From Acidovorax sp. Leaf191 (GTDB lineage: Bacteria; Pseudomonadota; Gammaproteobacteria; Burkholderiales; Burkholderiaceae_C): a stretch of 64,000 nucleotides of DNA. This document shows, piece by piece, positions 1 through 10,569 of the stretch. The notes below the pieces were generated by a model, which saw nothing but the letters and a program-made list of their open reading frames with translations, did not search any database and was not told the origin of the DNA. Numbering within the stretch: position 1 is the first letter of the stretch; every line of letters starts with the position of its first letter. The stretch is taken from NCBI RefSeq assembly GCF_001424425.1, contig NZ_LMPT01000001.1, forward strand, positions 484,137 to 548,136, read 5' to 3'. A program made the translations under genes and the position numbers.

Positions 1-710
1 TGCGCCACGCCGTGGTGGTGGCCAGCGCGCCCAACCTCACGGCCGAGAACATCGCCTTCAACGAGGTCGCCCGCCGCGCCATCGTGACCGACCCGGACTT
101 CCACGGCGGCCACTTCTACCGCCACGGCGTGATCCCCAAGCGCGGCCTGCGCATCGCCCGCATGATCGGCCACATCACGTACCTCAGCGACGATGTGATG
201 AACGAGAAGTTCGGCCGCAGCTTGCGTGCGCCCACGCTCCCCGCTTCGCGTGGTTCGCTGCCCCCCGAGGGGGCTGGTCCGGCTCGGGGCGGCCCAGCGC
301 CGGACCTCCGCGACTATCTGTACAGCACCCAGGACATCGAATTCCAGATCGAGAGCTACCTGCGCTACCAGGGCGACAAGTTCAGCGACTACTTCGACGC
401 CAATACCTACCTGCTGATCACCCGCGCGCTCGACTACTTCGACCCCGCCCGCGCGCACGCTGGCAACCTCACGCGGGCCCTCGCGCGGGCCACGGCGCGG
501 TTCCTGCTGGTGAGCTTCACCACCGACTGGCGCTTCTCGCCCCAGCGCAGCCGAGAGATCGTCAAGGCCCTGCTCGACAACCGCCGCAGCGTGAGCTACG
601 CCGAGATCGACGCACCCCACGGCCACGATGCCTTCCTGCTCGATGACGCCCGCTACATGGGCGTGATGCGCTCTTACTTCGATAGCATTTCCAAGGAGGT
701 GCAGCCATGA
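1..710 (+). CDS. metX: Homoserine O-acyltransferase MetX, C-terminal part (5' end outside window)
   Basis: This enzyme activates homoserine by O-acylation at the start of methionine synthesis; the donor (acetyl- or succinyl-CoA) cannot be told from this fragment. The frame is open from the window edge (first full codon at base 3). It has the alpha/beta-hydrolase C-terminal part of MetX, with the catalytic Asp in FTTDW (about base 525) and the catalytic His in PHGHDAF (about base 620). The block [20 protein letters not shown] is typical of the family. A Pro/Gly/Ala-rich stretch of about 25 residues coded by bases 231-300 interrupts the usual sequence and matches a repeat-like DNA segment. The stop overlaps the metW start (ATGA), so the two genes are translationally coupled. 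Confidence 0.95.
   Translation, partial: RHAVVVASAPNLTAENIAFNEVARRAIVTDPDFHGGHFYRHGVIPKRGLRIARMIGHITYLSDDVMNEKFGRSLRAPTLPASRGSLPPEGAGPARGGPAPDLRDYLYSTQDIEFQIESYLRYQGDKFSDYFDANTYLLITRALDYFDPARAHAGNLTRALARATARFLLVSFTTDWRFSPQRSREIVKALLDNRRSVSYAEIDAPHGHDAFLLDDARYMGVMRSYFDSISKEVQP
231..300. repeat. Repeat-like GC-rich segment inserted in frame within metX
   Basis: The segment reads CACGCTCCCCGCTTCGCGTG followed by a CCCCCCGAGGGGG dyad and a GGCTCGGGGCGGCCC end. This is the style of intergenic repeats in this genome rather than of MetX coding sequence. It is translated as [19 protein letters not shown] and following residues, between GRS and the conserved YSTQDIEF block. It keeps the frame. That it is a mobile repeat is an inference from composition and from the break in the conserved alignment. 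Confidence 0.55.
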
Positions 711-1291
711 CCGACAAAGCCGCCATGGAGGCGCTGGCGCGCCTGGTGCCCCAGGGCAGCCGGGTGCTCGACCTGGGCTGCGGCAATGGCGCCATGCTCG
801 ACTACCTGCAGCGCGAACGCGGCTGCAGCGGCTACGGCGTGGAGATCGCCGATGCCAACGTGCTGGCCTGCGTGCAGCGCGGGGTGGACGTGATCCAGCT
901 CAACCTGGACGAAGGGCTGGCCATGTTCGGCGACAACAGCTTCGACGTGGTGCTGCAGATCGACACGCTGCAGCACCTGCGCAATGCGGAGGTCATGCTG
1001 CGCGAAACGGCGCGCGTGGGCCGCACCGGCGTGGTGGCCTTTCCCAACTTTGCGCACTGGCCCAACCGCCTGTCCATCCTGCGCGGGCGCATGCCCGTCA
1101 CGCGCCGCCTGCCCTACCAGTGGTACGACACGCCCAACATCCGCGTGGGCACGTACAAGGACTTCGAGGTGCTGGCCACCAAGAACAGCCTGCGCATCCT
1201 GGAGTCCTTCGGCCTGCAGGACGGGCAGGAAGTGCGCTGGCTGCCCAACATGCGCGCCAGCACGGCAGTGTTCCATTTTGAACATGCGTAG
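707..1291 (+). CDS. metW: Methionine biosynthesis protein MetW
   Basis: MetW is a small SAM-methyltransferase-fold protein that accompanies MetX in proteobacteria and is needed for its homoserine acyltransferase activity. The 194-residue protein has the nucleotide-binding motif [15 protein letters not shown] near residue 20, the acidic strand-2 end (YGVEIA), and the MetW-typical block [14 protein letters not shown] and [12 protein letters not shown]. Its length matches the family. The start ATG overlaps the metX stop by four bases, giving a two-gene operon. The downstream 208 bases hold a REP-like palindrome. Confidence 0.97.
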   Translation: MTDKAAMEALARLVPQGSRVLDLGCGNGAMLDYLQRERGCSGYGVEIADANVLACVQRGVDVIQLNLDEGLAMFGDNSFDVVLQIDTLQHLRNAEVMLRETARVGRTGVVAFPNFAHWPNRLSILRGRMPVTRRLPYQWYDTPNIRVGTYKDFEVLATKNSLRILESFGLQDGQEVRWLPNMRASTAVFHFEHA

Positions 1292-1310
1292 CGATGCGGC
1301 GTCCATCGGC

Positions 1311-1378
1311 TTGAACCGTTCACGCTGACGCAGTCGAAGCGCCGCGCAAGGATTCGACAGGCTCGGCCCGAACGGTGG
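1311..1378. repeat. REP-like palindromic element, copy 1
   Basis: Two arms face each other: AACCGTTCACGCTGACGCAG on the left and TTCGACAGGCTCGGCCCGAA on the right, separated by a short GC-rich spacer. The same right arm recurs at 10689, 14670, 39478 and 44600. It lies between metW and the phosphodiesterase gene and could form a long hairpin at the end of the metXW transcript. Confidence 0.75.
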
Positions 1379-1499
1379 GTGCGAGTGCAAAGAGGCCCAT
1401 GCCATGGCGGCTCCCGAGGGGCGCGAAGCGAGGCGACACGCCGCTGTCAACCGCATCGGCTAAGGTGCGCTCTTCTTGCAAGGACTGAAGGAGACCCGC

Positions 1500-2651
1500 A
1501 TGAACCGCATTGCACTGCGCACCGTGGCTGCCGCCGCGCTGCTCGCCACCTGGGCCCTGGGCGCCACAGCTCAGCAGGCCTGGCCGCCCACGCCCACCGT
1601 CATCGCCCACCGGGGCGCCTCGGCCCTGCGGCCCGAGCACACGCTGGCGGCCTACCAGAAGGCCATCGACGACGGCGCCGACATCATCGAGCCCGACCTC
1701 GTGATCACCAAGGACGGCGTGCTGGTGGCGCGGCACGAGAATGCCATCGCCATCCTGGGCACCGACGGCGCGGTGAAGGAAGCCACCACCGACGTGGTGG
1801 ACCGCCCCGAGTTCGCCGCGCGCAAGGCCACCAAGACCATCGACGGCCAGTCCATCACCGGCTGGTTCACCGAAGACTTCACGCTGGCCGAGCTGAAAAC
1901 CCTGCGCGCCCGCGAACGCATCCCGGCGCAGCGCCCGGCCAATGTGGCCTACAACGGCCAGTTCGAGATCCCAACGCTGCAGGAAGTGATCGACCTGGCC
2001 AAGGCCCAGAGCACCAAGACGGGCAGGACCATCGGCATCTACCCCGAAACCAAGCACCCCACCTACTTCCAGTCCATCGGCCAGCCGCTGGAGGCGCCGC
2101 TGCTGGCGGTGCTGGAGAAGAACGGCTGGAACCACCAGGACGCACCCGTGTTCGTGCAGTCCTTCGAAGTGGCCAACCTGCAGGCCATCCGCAAGCTCAG
2201 CACCGTGCGCCTGGTGCAACTGATCGCGCCGTCGGGCCGGCCCTACGACTTCGTGGCCCAGGGCGCGGCCAACGCGCGCAGCTATGCCGACCTGCTCACG
2301 CCGGGCGGCCTGCAGCAGGTGGCCGCGTACGCCAACGCCATCGGCCCGTTCAAGACCCTGGTGGTGCCGGTGAAGGACGGCCTGCCCGGCGAGCCCACGG
2401 GCCTGGTGGAGCGCGCCCGCGCCGCCGGCCTGGCCGTGCACATCTGGACCCTGCGGCCCGAGAACGCCTTCCTGCCTGCAGGCCTGAAGAAGGCGCCTGC
2501 CACCGACGGCACGCAGCGCGGCGACAGCGTGGCCGAGATCACCGCCTACCTGCGCGCGGGCATCGACGGCTTCTTCACCGACGACCCGGCCGTGGGCCGT
2601 GCGGCGGTGCAGGCCTTCACGGCGTCGTCGGCGTCGTCGGCGAAGAAGTAG
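1500..2651 (+). CDS. Periplasmic glycerophosphodiester phosphodiesterase (GlpQ type)
   Basis: It hydrolyses glycerophosphodiesters to glycerol 3-phosphate and an alcohol. The 383-residue protein starts with a signal peptide (residues 1-24, ending ATA-QQ). The GDPD catalytic signature follows: HRG at residues 37-39 in VIAHRGASALRPEHTLAAY, the metal ligands in IEPDLVITKDG, and His in VARHEN. The length suits the exported GlpQ class rather than the ~250-residue cytosolic UgpQ class. I chose the ATG at 1500 because AAGGAG at 1488-1493 sits six bases upstream; a TTG at 1476 is also in frame. Its 3' end overlaps the convergent oxidoreductase gene by 35 bases. Confidence 0.93.
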   Translation: MNRIALRTVAAAALLATWALGATAQQAWPPTPTVIAHRGASALRPEHTLAAYQKAIDDGADIIEPDLVITKDGVLVARHENAIAILGTDGAVKEATTDVVDRPEFAARKATKTIDGQSITGWFTEDFTLAELKTLRARERIPAQRPANVAYNGQFEIPTLQEVIDLAKAQSTKTGRTIGIYPETKHPTYFQSIGQPLEAPLLAVLEKNGWNHQDAPVFVQSFEVANLQAIRKLSTVRLVQLIAPSGRPYDFVAQGAANARSYADLLTPGGLQQVAAYANAIGPFKTLVVPVKDGLPGEPTGLVERARAAGLAVHIWTLRPENAFLPAGLKKAPATDGTQRGDSVAEITAYLRAGIDGFFTDDPAVGRAAVQAFTASSASSAKK

Positions 2652-3282
2652 CGGCGGGCGCGAGGCCGGGCCCGGTGCGCCGGCCTCGCGGCGCGCGCCG
2701 CGCCTGCCGCGCGCCCAGCTGGCGCGCCGCCTCCACCCACTGCGCCAGCCGCCCGGTGCTGGCGCTGCGCACCGGGCCGAAGCTGTGCACGCGCACCGGC
2801 CGGATGCCGCAGAACTCCAGGATGGCCTTCTTCATCTGGTGGTGCCCCGGCATGCGCGTGACCCAGCGGAAGTACCACGGCGGCGAGTCCATCGTCACCA
2901 GCAGCTCGGCCGACCGCCCGGCCAGCAGCTTGTCCCACAGCGACGAACCGGGGCGGTATTTGAATGCGTACCCGGGCAGGAACACCCGGTCGATGAAGCC
3001 CTTGAGCAGCGCCGGCATGGCGCCCCACCAGATCGGGTAGACCCACACCAGGTGCCCCGCCCAGGCGATGTCGGCCTGCGCGGCCGCGAGGTCGGGCTCC
3101 AGCGGCTGGGCCGCGCCGTAGCCCTGGAACCGCGGGTCGAACGCCAGCTGCCCCAGGTTGAGAAGCCTCACCTCGGTGCCCGCCTGGCGCGCGCCATCGG
3201 CATACGCGTGCGCCATGCCGGCACACAGGCTGTCGGCCGACGGGTGGCCCAGGATGATGAGAATGCGCTGCTGCTCTGCCAC
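2617..3282 (-). CDS. NAD(P)H-dependent flavodoxin-fold oxidoreductase (NQO1/MdaB-like)
   Basis: A probable FMN- or FAD-dependent quinone or nitro reductase. The flavodoxin-like fold begins with ILIILGHPSADSLC, and the family block WVYPIWWGAMPALLKGFIDR follows near residue 90. The C-terminal ~30 residues are low-complexity (Arg, Pro, Thr). A GTG at 3282 is preferred as the start, because GGAGG lies four bases upstream; a GTG at 3303 is also open. The MerR gene lies upstream on the same strand with a 100-base gap, suggesting a regulator-effector operon. The substrate is unknown. Confidence 0.85.
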   Translation of the reverse strand: MAEQQRILIILGHPSADSLCAGMAHAYADGARQAGTEVRLLNLGQLAFDPRFQGYGAAQPLEPDLAAAQADIAWAGHLVWVYPIWWGAMPALLKGFIDRVFLPGYAFKYRPGSSLWDKLLAGRSAELLVTMDSPPWYFRWVTRMPGHHQMKKAILEFCGIRPVRVHSFGPVRSASTGRLAQWVEAARQLGARQARRAPRGRRTGPGLAPAATSSPTTPTTP

Positions 3283-3384
3283 AAAACCTCCATTCGCCTG
3301 CACGGCGTGAGAGCCTGCTCAGGCTCTTGGTTGTCGATGCAGGCATGGTCACCCTGCCCCGCGGGGCAGAGTCAAGCAGCGGGA

Positions 3385-3855
3385 TCAAACCCTGGCGACA
3401 AAGCCGCGTGGCGGGTTGGTGCGCGCAGACTTGGTGGCGGGCCTCGATGGAGGTGGGGGCGGTGGCGAGGCAGGCTCCACCGCGCAGGCCGCAGCGCTCG
3501 CGGGCACGGCCTGGGCATCGCACTGCAGCAGCTCCCGCTCCAGCTGCGCCAGTTCGGCATCGAGCAGGTCCAGGCGCGCGCGCTCGGCGGCCACGGCAGC
3601 GCGGCGGTCGGCGATGAGCTGGCCCACGGCGTCCCACCCCGTGGCGGAATCGAGCGCAGGCAGACCGCCCAGCTCCGCCAGCCGAAACCCCAGCGCCTGC
3701 GCGCGCCGGATCAGCAGCACCCGCGCCACATCAGCCTCGCCATAGTCGCGGTAGCTGCCTGAGCGCGCCACCGCGCCCATCAGGCCGCGTGCCTCGTACA
3801 GGCGCACGGCCTTGGGGGTGGTGCCGGTGCGTTGGGCGAGTTCTCCGATGCGCAT
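3385..3855 (-). CDS. MerR-family transcriptional regulator
   Basis: The protein has 156 residues. The N-terminal winged helix-turn-helix is clear: MRIGELAQRTGTTPKAVRLY followed by EARGL and the second-helix block YRDYGEADVARVLLIRRAQ. A coiled-coil dimer helix spans about residues 80-112 (AERARLDLLDAELAQLEREL). The tail is rich in Pro, Ala and Ser with one isolated Cys, so there is no metal-binding Cys cluster; a metal sensor is unlikely. It precedes the flavodoxin-fold oxidoreductase and probably controls it in response to a redox or organic signal, which is an inference from position. Confidence 0.9.
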   Translation of the reverse strand: MRIGELAQRTGTTPKAVRLYEARGLMGAVARSGSYRDYGEADVARVLLIRRAQALGFRLAELGGLPALDSATGWDAVGQLIADRRAAVAAERARLDLLDAELAQLERELLQCDAQAVPASAAACAVEPASPPPPPPSRPATKSARTNPPRGFVARV

Positions 3856-3897
3856 CGAGGGTCCTTCACGGTGACTGGAAATGGTGTGGAAATAGCA

Positions 3898-3960
3898 ATG
3901 CTATTAATTTATGAGCTGCTGGCGCTCGTCCATCAAGCGGTAGCGGCCATTTTGGCTTGT
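3898..3960. repeat. Dispersed ~60-bp repeat, copy 1
   Basis: Core GAGCTGCTGGCGCTCGTCCA then TCAAGCGGTAGCGGCCATTTT, preceded by an AT-rich edge CTATTAATT. The element has a dyad around the GCGCT..AGCGG centre. It lies between the MerR gene and the hydroxypyruvate isomerase gene. Confidence 0.8.
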
Positions 3961-4038
3961 AGGTGTCGGTGTGCCGTGCTGCAGCCTGCCTGCTGCACGA
4001 TAAGCTGCCGGGTCCTGAACGCCACTGCACCCGCTGCC

Positions 4039-4869
4039 ATGCCCCAGTTTGCCGCCAACCTGACGCTGATGTACACCGAGCTGCCCTTCCTGGACCGCTT
4101 TGGCGCCGCGGCGCGCGACGGTTTCAGCGCGGTGGAGTTCCAGTTCCCGTATGCCTGGGCCGCGGGCGACATTGCGGCGCGGCTGCAGGACAACGGCTTG
4201 CAGCTGGTGCTGTTCAACGCGCCGGCTGGCGGCGCCGACCCCGCCGGCATGGCCGCCGCCTGGGACCAGAGCGCGCGCGGCACCGCCGCCCTTCCCGGGC
4301 GCGAAGCGGAGTTCCGCGCCGGCGTGCAGGAGGCCCTGCGCTACGCCGACGTGCTCGGCTGCCCGCGCATCCACGTGCTGTCGGGCATCGTGCCATCGGG
4401 CGTGGAGCGCGAGTCGCTCAAGGGCCTGTGCGCGGGCAACCTGCGCTGGGCGGCGGACGAAGCCGCGCGCTCCGGGCGCGAGATCCTCATCGAGCCCATC
4501 AACCTGCGCGATGTGCCGCGCTACTTCCTGAACCGGCAGGACCACGCGCACGAGCTGCTCGACGCGGTGCAGGCCGACAACCTCAAGGTGCAGATGGACC
4601 TGTACCACTGCCAGATCGTGGAGGGCGACGTGGCCACCAAGCTGCGCCGCTACCTGCCCACCGGCCGCGTCGCGCACATCCAGATCGCGGGCGTGCCGTA
4701 CCGCCACGAGCCCGACCAGGGCGAGCTGCACTACCCCTACCTGCTGGACACCATCGACGCCCTGGGCTGGCGCGGCTGGGTGGGCTGCGAATACCGGCCG
4801 GCGGCGGGCACGACCGAAGGCCTGGGCTGGCGCGACCGCGCCCTCGCCCGGGCCGCCGCGGCGACCTGA
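4039..4869 (+). CDS. Hydroxypyruvate isomerase family protein (TIM-barrel sugar isomerase)
   Basis: Related to Hyi and OtnI, which interconvert hydroxypyruvate or 2-oxo-tetronates with their aldehyde forms. The 276-residue protein starts MPQFAANLTLMYTELPF, as the family does. It keeps the metal-binding and catalytic positions: Glu in ILIEPINLRDVPRYFL, Asp and His in VQMDLYHCQI, and Glu in GCEYRP near the C-terminus. I chose the ATG at 4039 because the family N-terminus begins there, although the frame is open further upstream. No glyoxylate carboligase or tartronate reductase gene is adjacent, so its pathway is not shown by context. Confidence 0.88.
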   Translation: MPQFAANLTLMYTELPFLDRFGAAARDGFSAVEFQFPYAWAAGDIAARLQDNGLQLVLFNAPAGGADPAGMAAAWDQSARGTAALPGREAEFRAGVQEALRYADVLGCPRIHVLSGIVPSGVERESLKGLCAGNLRWAADEAARSGREILIEPINLRDVPRYFLNRQDHAHELLDAVQADNLKVQMDLYHCQIVEGDVATKLRRYLPTGRVAHIQIAGVPYRHEPDQGELHYPYLLDTIDALGWRGWVGCEYRPAAGTTEGLGWRDRALARAAAAT

Positions 4870-4984
4870 GCGCGGCGCACCGCCGGGCGCCTTGCGCCGC
4901 AGGCCTGCACATTTGCCGTTTCCTGCGCCGCGGTCCTTGGTTTATGCTGGGCCGACCCACCACAAGCACCCACTCCAGCACTTC

Positions 4985-6226
4985 ATGGCTGCCCACGTCC
5001 CCACCATGCTGGCAATGATCATTGTCAGCTCGCTCATGATGGCGGCCGCCATGGCCGTGGTGGGCTGGGGCCGCCGGCGCGACGGCCTGGCGCGCTGGGC
5101 CGGGGCGCTCCTGGTCAATGCCATCGGGCACAGCCTCATCATGCTGCGCGGCGTGGTGCCCGACGTCCTGTCGGTGGTGGTGGGCAACGTCCTGCTGTCG
5201 TGCGTGTTCGTGGGCATGATCGCGGCGATCTACCAGTTCCAGGGGCGGGCGGTGCGCTGGATGCTGCTGTGGGCGCCGCCTGCGCTGGTCGCCGGGGTCG
5301 TCATCGTTTTCATCGACAACTTCGCCGCGCGCGTGAGCTTCGTCAGCCTGGTGATCGGCCTGCAGGCCGTGTGGACGCTGGTCTCCGCGCTCGAGCGCCG
5401 CCACGCCACGGTGGGGCGCGGGCAGTGGCTGCTGGTGGCGGGGCTGGGCATCGAGGCGGCCGTGCTCGGCGGCCGCGCGCTGCTGGCGCTCAGCAGCCAT
5501 TCCACCGCCATGAGCATCCTGCAGGGCAGCGTGCTGCAGACGCTCACGTTCATGGGCACCTTCTCGGTGGTGCTCATCAGCACCATGGGCTTCGTCTTCA
5601 TGGCGCGCGACCGCGCCGATGAAAACAACCGCATCATGGCCGCGGTCGATCCGCTCACCGGCGTGGCCAACCGCCGCTCGCTCATCGCCGCGCTCGACCG
5701 CGATGCCTCGCGCGCCGTGCGCACGCGCGAGTCCATCGCACTCATGATGGTGGACATCGACCACTTCAAGCGCGTGAACGACCGCTACGGCCACCCCGCC
5801 GGCGACCAGGTGCTGTGCCACGTGGTCAACGTGCTGCGGGCCCGCGTGCGCGCGCAGGACCTGGTGGGCCGCTACGGCGGCGAAGAGTTCATGGTGCTGC
5901 TGCCCGACACCACCCTGCTGGGCGCCGAGCAGCTCGCGCGCGCGCTGTGCCGCGAGGTGGCGGACTCGCGCTGCCGCATCCGCGCGGCCGACGGCACCGA
6001 ATCCAGCGAAGGGGTCAGCATCCCCGTCACCGTGAGCATCGGCGTGTTCGGCGGGCGGCTGGAGCCCGGCGACAGCTGGGACATGCTGATCGCCGCCGCC
6101 GACCGCGCGCTCTATGAGGCCAAGGAAAAAGGGCGCAACCGCGTCGAGGTGGCCACGTCGCTGCGCCGCCCGGCGGACCCGGGCCCGCGCAGCAGCCCCG
6201 ACACCCAGCCTGCGTCGCGGTACTGA
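4985..6226 (+). CDS. Membrane-bound diguanylate cyclase (GGEEF, with I-site)
   Basis: It makes cyclic di-GMP from two GTP. With the ATG at 4985 the protein has 413 residues. Residues 1-200 carry about six hydrophobic segments, a membrane sensor of unknown ligand. The GGDEF domain follows: substrate motif DPLTGVANRR, VDIDHFKRVND and the active-site loop GGEEF at residues 298-302. RAQD lies five residues before GGEEF, the correct spacing for the RxxD inhibitory site, so product inhibition is expected. Another ATG at 5006 is possible. It could supply c-di-GMP to BcsA, but that is an inference. Confidence 0.93.
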   Translation: MAAHVPTMLAMIIVSSLMMAAAMAVVGWGRRRDGLARWAGALLVNAIGHSLIMLRGVVPDVLSVVVGNVLLSCVFVGMIAAIYQFQGRAVRWMLLWAPPALVAGVVIVFIDNFAARVSFVSLVIGLQAVWTLVSALERRHATVGRGQWLLVAGLGIEAAVLGGRALLALSSHSTAMSILQGSVLQTLTFMGTFSVVLISTMGFVFMARDRADENNRIMAAVDPLTGVANRRSLIAALDRDASRAVRTRESIALMMVDIDHFKRVNDRYGHPAGDQVLCHVVNVLRARVRAQDLVGRYGGEEFMVLLPDTTLLGAEQLARALCREVADSRCRIRAADGTESSEGVSIPVTVSIGVFGGRLEPGDSWDMLIAAADRALYEAKEKGRNRVEVATSLRRPADPGPRSSPDTQPASRY

Positions 6227-6383
6227 AGGGCTCCTGGTTACCGGCGGGCGCTGCCGCCTGCGCGCTGCCGCATGGCGGGGCACTCCAGGGACATGCCTTT
6301 GCGCCATGGCGCCCGCGCGGGTGTTGTGTTGGAATGGTGGTTTTGGTCCACGAGACCCATCCCACCTTCGAGGAGAGCCGCCC

Positions 6384-7856
<1,473 letters not shown>

Positions 7857-8055
7857 TACCGGCCTACCCGCGCGCCTTCGATCCCATAAACCCCGCTCAC
7901 GCCGAGCCGCCCCAGCGCCGCGCAGGCCTTGTCCGGGGTGCGCACGGGTGGGCGGATGGAAGAAGGGCACATCCCGGTGCGCTGCCGCGTCCGCACCTGT
8001 CACCGCCCCACCCTGCTCCTGCCTGTTTTTATTGCCCCCTCATCGCTGCTCCCCT

Positions 8056-8922
8056 ATGTCCGAACTCGCCGTCTCGACCCTGCGCACCTTCACCGCCGCC
8101 GATGGCGAAAACCTGGCCATGCAGGACTGGGCCCTGGCACCCGGCGAACCCTGCCGCGGCACGGTGCTGCTGGTGCACGGCCTGGGTGAGCATGTGGGCC
8201 GCTACGACCCTGTCGCGCGCCGGCTCAACAGCTGGGGCTTCGCCGTGCGCGGCTACGACCAGTACGGCCACGGCGAGTCCGGTGGGCCGCGCGGCGGGCT
8301 GACCAGCGACATGCGCCTGCTGGCCGACCTGGCCGACATGGTGGACGCCACCCGCGCCCGCATGCCGGCAGGCCAGCCGCTGGTGCTGCTGGGCCACAGC
8401 ATGGGCGGGCTGGTGGCGTCGCGTTTCGTGTCGCTGAACCTGCGGCCGGTGGATGCGCTGGTGCTGTCGTCCCCCGCACTGGACGCAGGGCTCGGCCCCG
8501 TGCAGAAGCTGCTGCTGGCCACGCTGCCGCGCCTGGCACCCAACCTTCGCGTGGGCAACGGGCTCGATGCGCAGTACCTCTCGCACGATCCGGCCGTGGT
8601 GGCCGCCTACCTGGCCGACCCGCTGTGCCATGACCGCATCAGCGCACGCCTGGCGCGCTTCATCGCCCAAGGCGGCCCCGCCACCGTGGCCTGCGCGGCG
8701 CACTGGACGGTGCCCACGCTGTTGATCTGGGCTGGCGCGGACAAGCTCGTCAACCCCGCTGGCAGCCGCGCCTTTGCGGCCGCGGCACCCGCGGCCGTGG
8801 TGCAGTCGCACTGCTTCGAACCGCTGTACCACGAGCTGTTCAATGAATGCCCCGAGCTGGCCGAGCCCGTGTTCGAACGGCTGCAGCGGTGGCTGGTGGC
8901 GCGGCACCCCGCGGCGGCCTGA
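8056..8922 (+). CDS. Alpha/beta hydrolase, monoacylglycerol-lipase type (serine aminopeptidase S33 fold)
   Basis: The 288-residue protein has the oxyanion-loop motif LLVHGLGEHVGRYD, the block GYDQYGHGESGGPRG, and the nucleophile elbow GHSMGG (Ser in LLGHSMGGLVASRF). The triad is completed by Asp in WAGADKLVNP and His in LYHELFNE. This arrangement is typical of lysophospholipase and monoglyceride lipase homologues. No signal peptide is visible. The start ATG at 8056 is the first with family-like N-terminal sequence. The 199-base upstream gap holds no other gene that I can support. Confidence 0.9.
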   Translation: MSELAVSTLRTFTAADGENLAMQDWALAPGEPCRGTVLLVHGLGEHVGRYDPVARRLNSWGFAVRGYDQYGHGESGGPRGGLTSDMRLLADLADMVDATRARMPAGQPLVLLGHSMGGLVASRFVSLNLRPVDALVLSSPALDAGLGPVQKLLLATLPRLAPNLRVGNGLDAQYLSHDPAVVAAYLADPLCHDRISARLARFIAQGGPATVACAAHWTVPTLLIWAGADKLVNPAGSRAFAAAAPAAVVQSHCFEPLYHELFNECPELAEPVFERLQRWLVARHPAAA

Positions 8923-8956
8923 GGCCGCCGCGCCAGCACTGCGGGTGGGCGCCGCG

Positions 8957-9457
8957 TCACTGCCTGCGGTGGAGCCGGTGCCAGGCCACCGTGCCGTAAA
9001 CCCCTGCTGCATAGAGACACACCAGGACGACCATCACGAACAAACCGCCGCTGAGGCAGGCGTCCAGGCTGTCCACGACATCGGCCCAGGCCACGCCGCC
9101 ATCGTCATCGTGCAGCAAGAGGTCGTTCCACACCCAAAGCGCCTTGGACAGCAGAAAGTAAGCCAGCATCAATGCCGCCGCGATACGGCTGCGCCAATGG
9201 ATGCCCGCCGTGAGTCCCGCAGGGATCAACACCTCCAGCAGCAAGGGCCAGCTGAAAGGCACACCGTTCGTGCCCATGGCCGCGCCTGCAGTGACGGAGA
9301 TGGTGAGGACGGTGGTCAGCAGCCCGGTGGCCGCCGCCGCACGGATGCAGCGCTGCGCCCTTCGCAAGGCCGGTGACGCTGGCGCTGGCTGCGGGGGCTG
9401 CTGTGGCGGTGGGTGGGACGTTGCCGGCGCAGGCAGGTCAAAACCACCCGTTGTCAT
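8957..9457 (-). CDS. Small membrane protein of unknown function
   Basis: I do not recognise this 166-residue protein. After a Pro/Gln-rich N-terminus it has about four hydrophobic segments: around AAATGLLTTVLTISVTAG, WPLLLEVLIPAGLTAG, AALMLAYFLLSKALWVW and GLFVMVVLVCLYAAGVYG. An acidic patch HDDDGGVAWADVVDSLD lies between segments 3 and 4. Its start overlaps the 3' end of the DUF2628 gene by 20 bases on the same strand, so the two form an operon of small membrane proteins. Confidence 0.7.
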   Translation of the reverse strand: MTTGGFDLPAPATSHPPPQQPPQPAPASPALRRAQRCIRAAAATGLLTTVLTISVTAGAAMGTNGVPFSWPLLLEVLIPAGLTAGIHWRSRIAAALMLAYFLLSKALWVWNDLLLHDDDGGVAWADVVDSLDACLSGGLFVMVVLVCLYAAGVYGTVAWHRLHRRQ

Positions 9458-9872
9458 GGAGCACGACCTTCTTGTAGTAGTCGCGGTTGGCCATCATGCC
9501 GAACAGTGCAGCCCAGGCTCCGGTGTAGTGCACACCTTTGAGAACATGCCCGAACCCGGCCAGCGTGATGATCAACTCCAGCAGCAAAATGCCTGCAAAT
9601 GCCATTCCCCAGTAAGCCAGCCCGCGCTTCCACATGCCCTTGGCGGCATAGTAGAACGGGCCGAAGATGGCTGCCAGCAAATTGAAGTTGCAGGCCATGC
9701 GCTCGCGAAAGTTCAGCTCCTTGAGCTTGGGCATCTTCACGCCCCCTGCGCGTTTGATCAACGCGAAACGCTTTTGCCAGGCCTCCGACAACTCCACCGT
9801 GTCGGTGGCGCTGGCCGGGGCTGCGGGTTCGAAAGACGGCGTGCCGGTGTGGTCGGCGTTGGGTTGGCTCAT
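9438..9872 (-). CDS. DUF2628 domain-containing membrane protein
   Basis: The 144-residue protein has the DUF2628 pattern: a short cytosolic lead (WQKRFALIKRAGG) then FNLLAAIFGPFYYAAKGMW and KRGLAYWGMAFAGILLLEL, ending with a NRDYYKKV tail. Two or three membrane segments are expected. The start was set at the ATG at 9872 with GAGAGGG upstream; the frame is open to 10040 but without family similarity. It is the first gene of a two-gene operon with the membrane protein at 8957-9457. Function is unknown. Confidence 0.8.
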   Translation of the reverse strand: MSQPNADHTGTPSFEPAAPASATDTVELSEAWQKRFALIKRAGGVKMPKLKELNFRERMACNFNLLAAIFGPFYYAAKGMWKRGLAYWGMAFAGILLLELIITLAGFGHVLKGVHYTGAWAALFGMMANRDYYKKVVLHDNGWF

Positions 9873-10086
9873 GCTGGAATTCCCTCTCGTTGGTGTTGTG
9901 ACGCGACGTGCCTGCGCAGTGGCAGAGACGGCGGCACAAGATGCTAAGCGCACCACCTTGGGGAGGGCTGTGAGAACTTCTCTGAGCTGTGAAGAAAGGT
10001 AACCTGGCGCACCGGCACACACAGACGCACAGCGGCCCACATGCCGGGGAACCCTGCAGCGCTTGTTCAGACGGCGCTACGTGCTT

Positions 10087-10569
10087 CTATTTTTGTAGCA
10101 AACCGCCCAGCATGCCGAACAGATCGTTGGCATTGCCAAACCCACCTTGCGGTGCCTGGCCTTGGGGGCTCAACTGATCCACCAGGCCTGGCAGCACCTG
10201 CGCCAGTTGCCCGGCCGCGGCGCCGGAGCCCACACCCAGTTGCGCCGCAATCTGCGACAGCGGGCCGCTGCCCAGCACCTGCGACAGCTGATCGCCCGAG
10301 ATCGCCTGGTTGGGCCCCGAGCCCAGCCACGACGCAATCACATTGCCCAGCCCCGCCTGCTGGAACTTGGCCATCAGGCCCGGCAGGCCACCCACCGGGC
10401 CGTCGTTGCTGATGAGGGACATCACCGCCTGGATGAGCTGCGGGTTCTGCGCCGCCAGGCTGATGAGCCCGCCCAGCCCACCGGCTGCACCGCCGTGGCT
10501 GGCAGCATTGGCGCTGCCCTGCGAGGCGTTGTTGATGACGGCACCCAAAACGGAATCGAGCAAGCCCAT
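10087..10569 (-). CDS. YidB family (DUF937) protein
   Basis: The 160-residue protein begins MGLLDSVLGAVINN and carries the Gly/Gln/Leu-rich repeats and the block GLGNVIASWLGSGPNQAIS then QLSQVLGS, characteristic of YidB-like DUF937 proteins. There is no signal peptide or membrane segment. A stretch of Gly and Pro precedes the C-terminal DLFGMLGGLLQK. Function is not established. The gene stands alone between the DUF2628 operon and a repeat-rich gap. Confidence 0.88.
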   Translation of the reverse strand: MGLLDSVLGAVINNASQGSANAASHGGAAGGLGGLISLAAQNPQLIQAVMSLISNDGPVGGLPGLMAKFQQAGLGNVIASWLGSGPNQAISGDQLSQVLGSGPLSQIAAQLGVGSGAAAGQLAQVLPGLVDQLSPQGQAPQGGFGNANDLFGMLGGLLQK

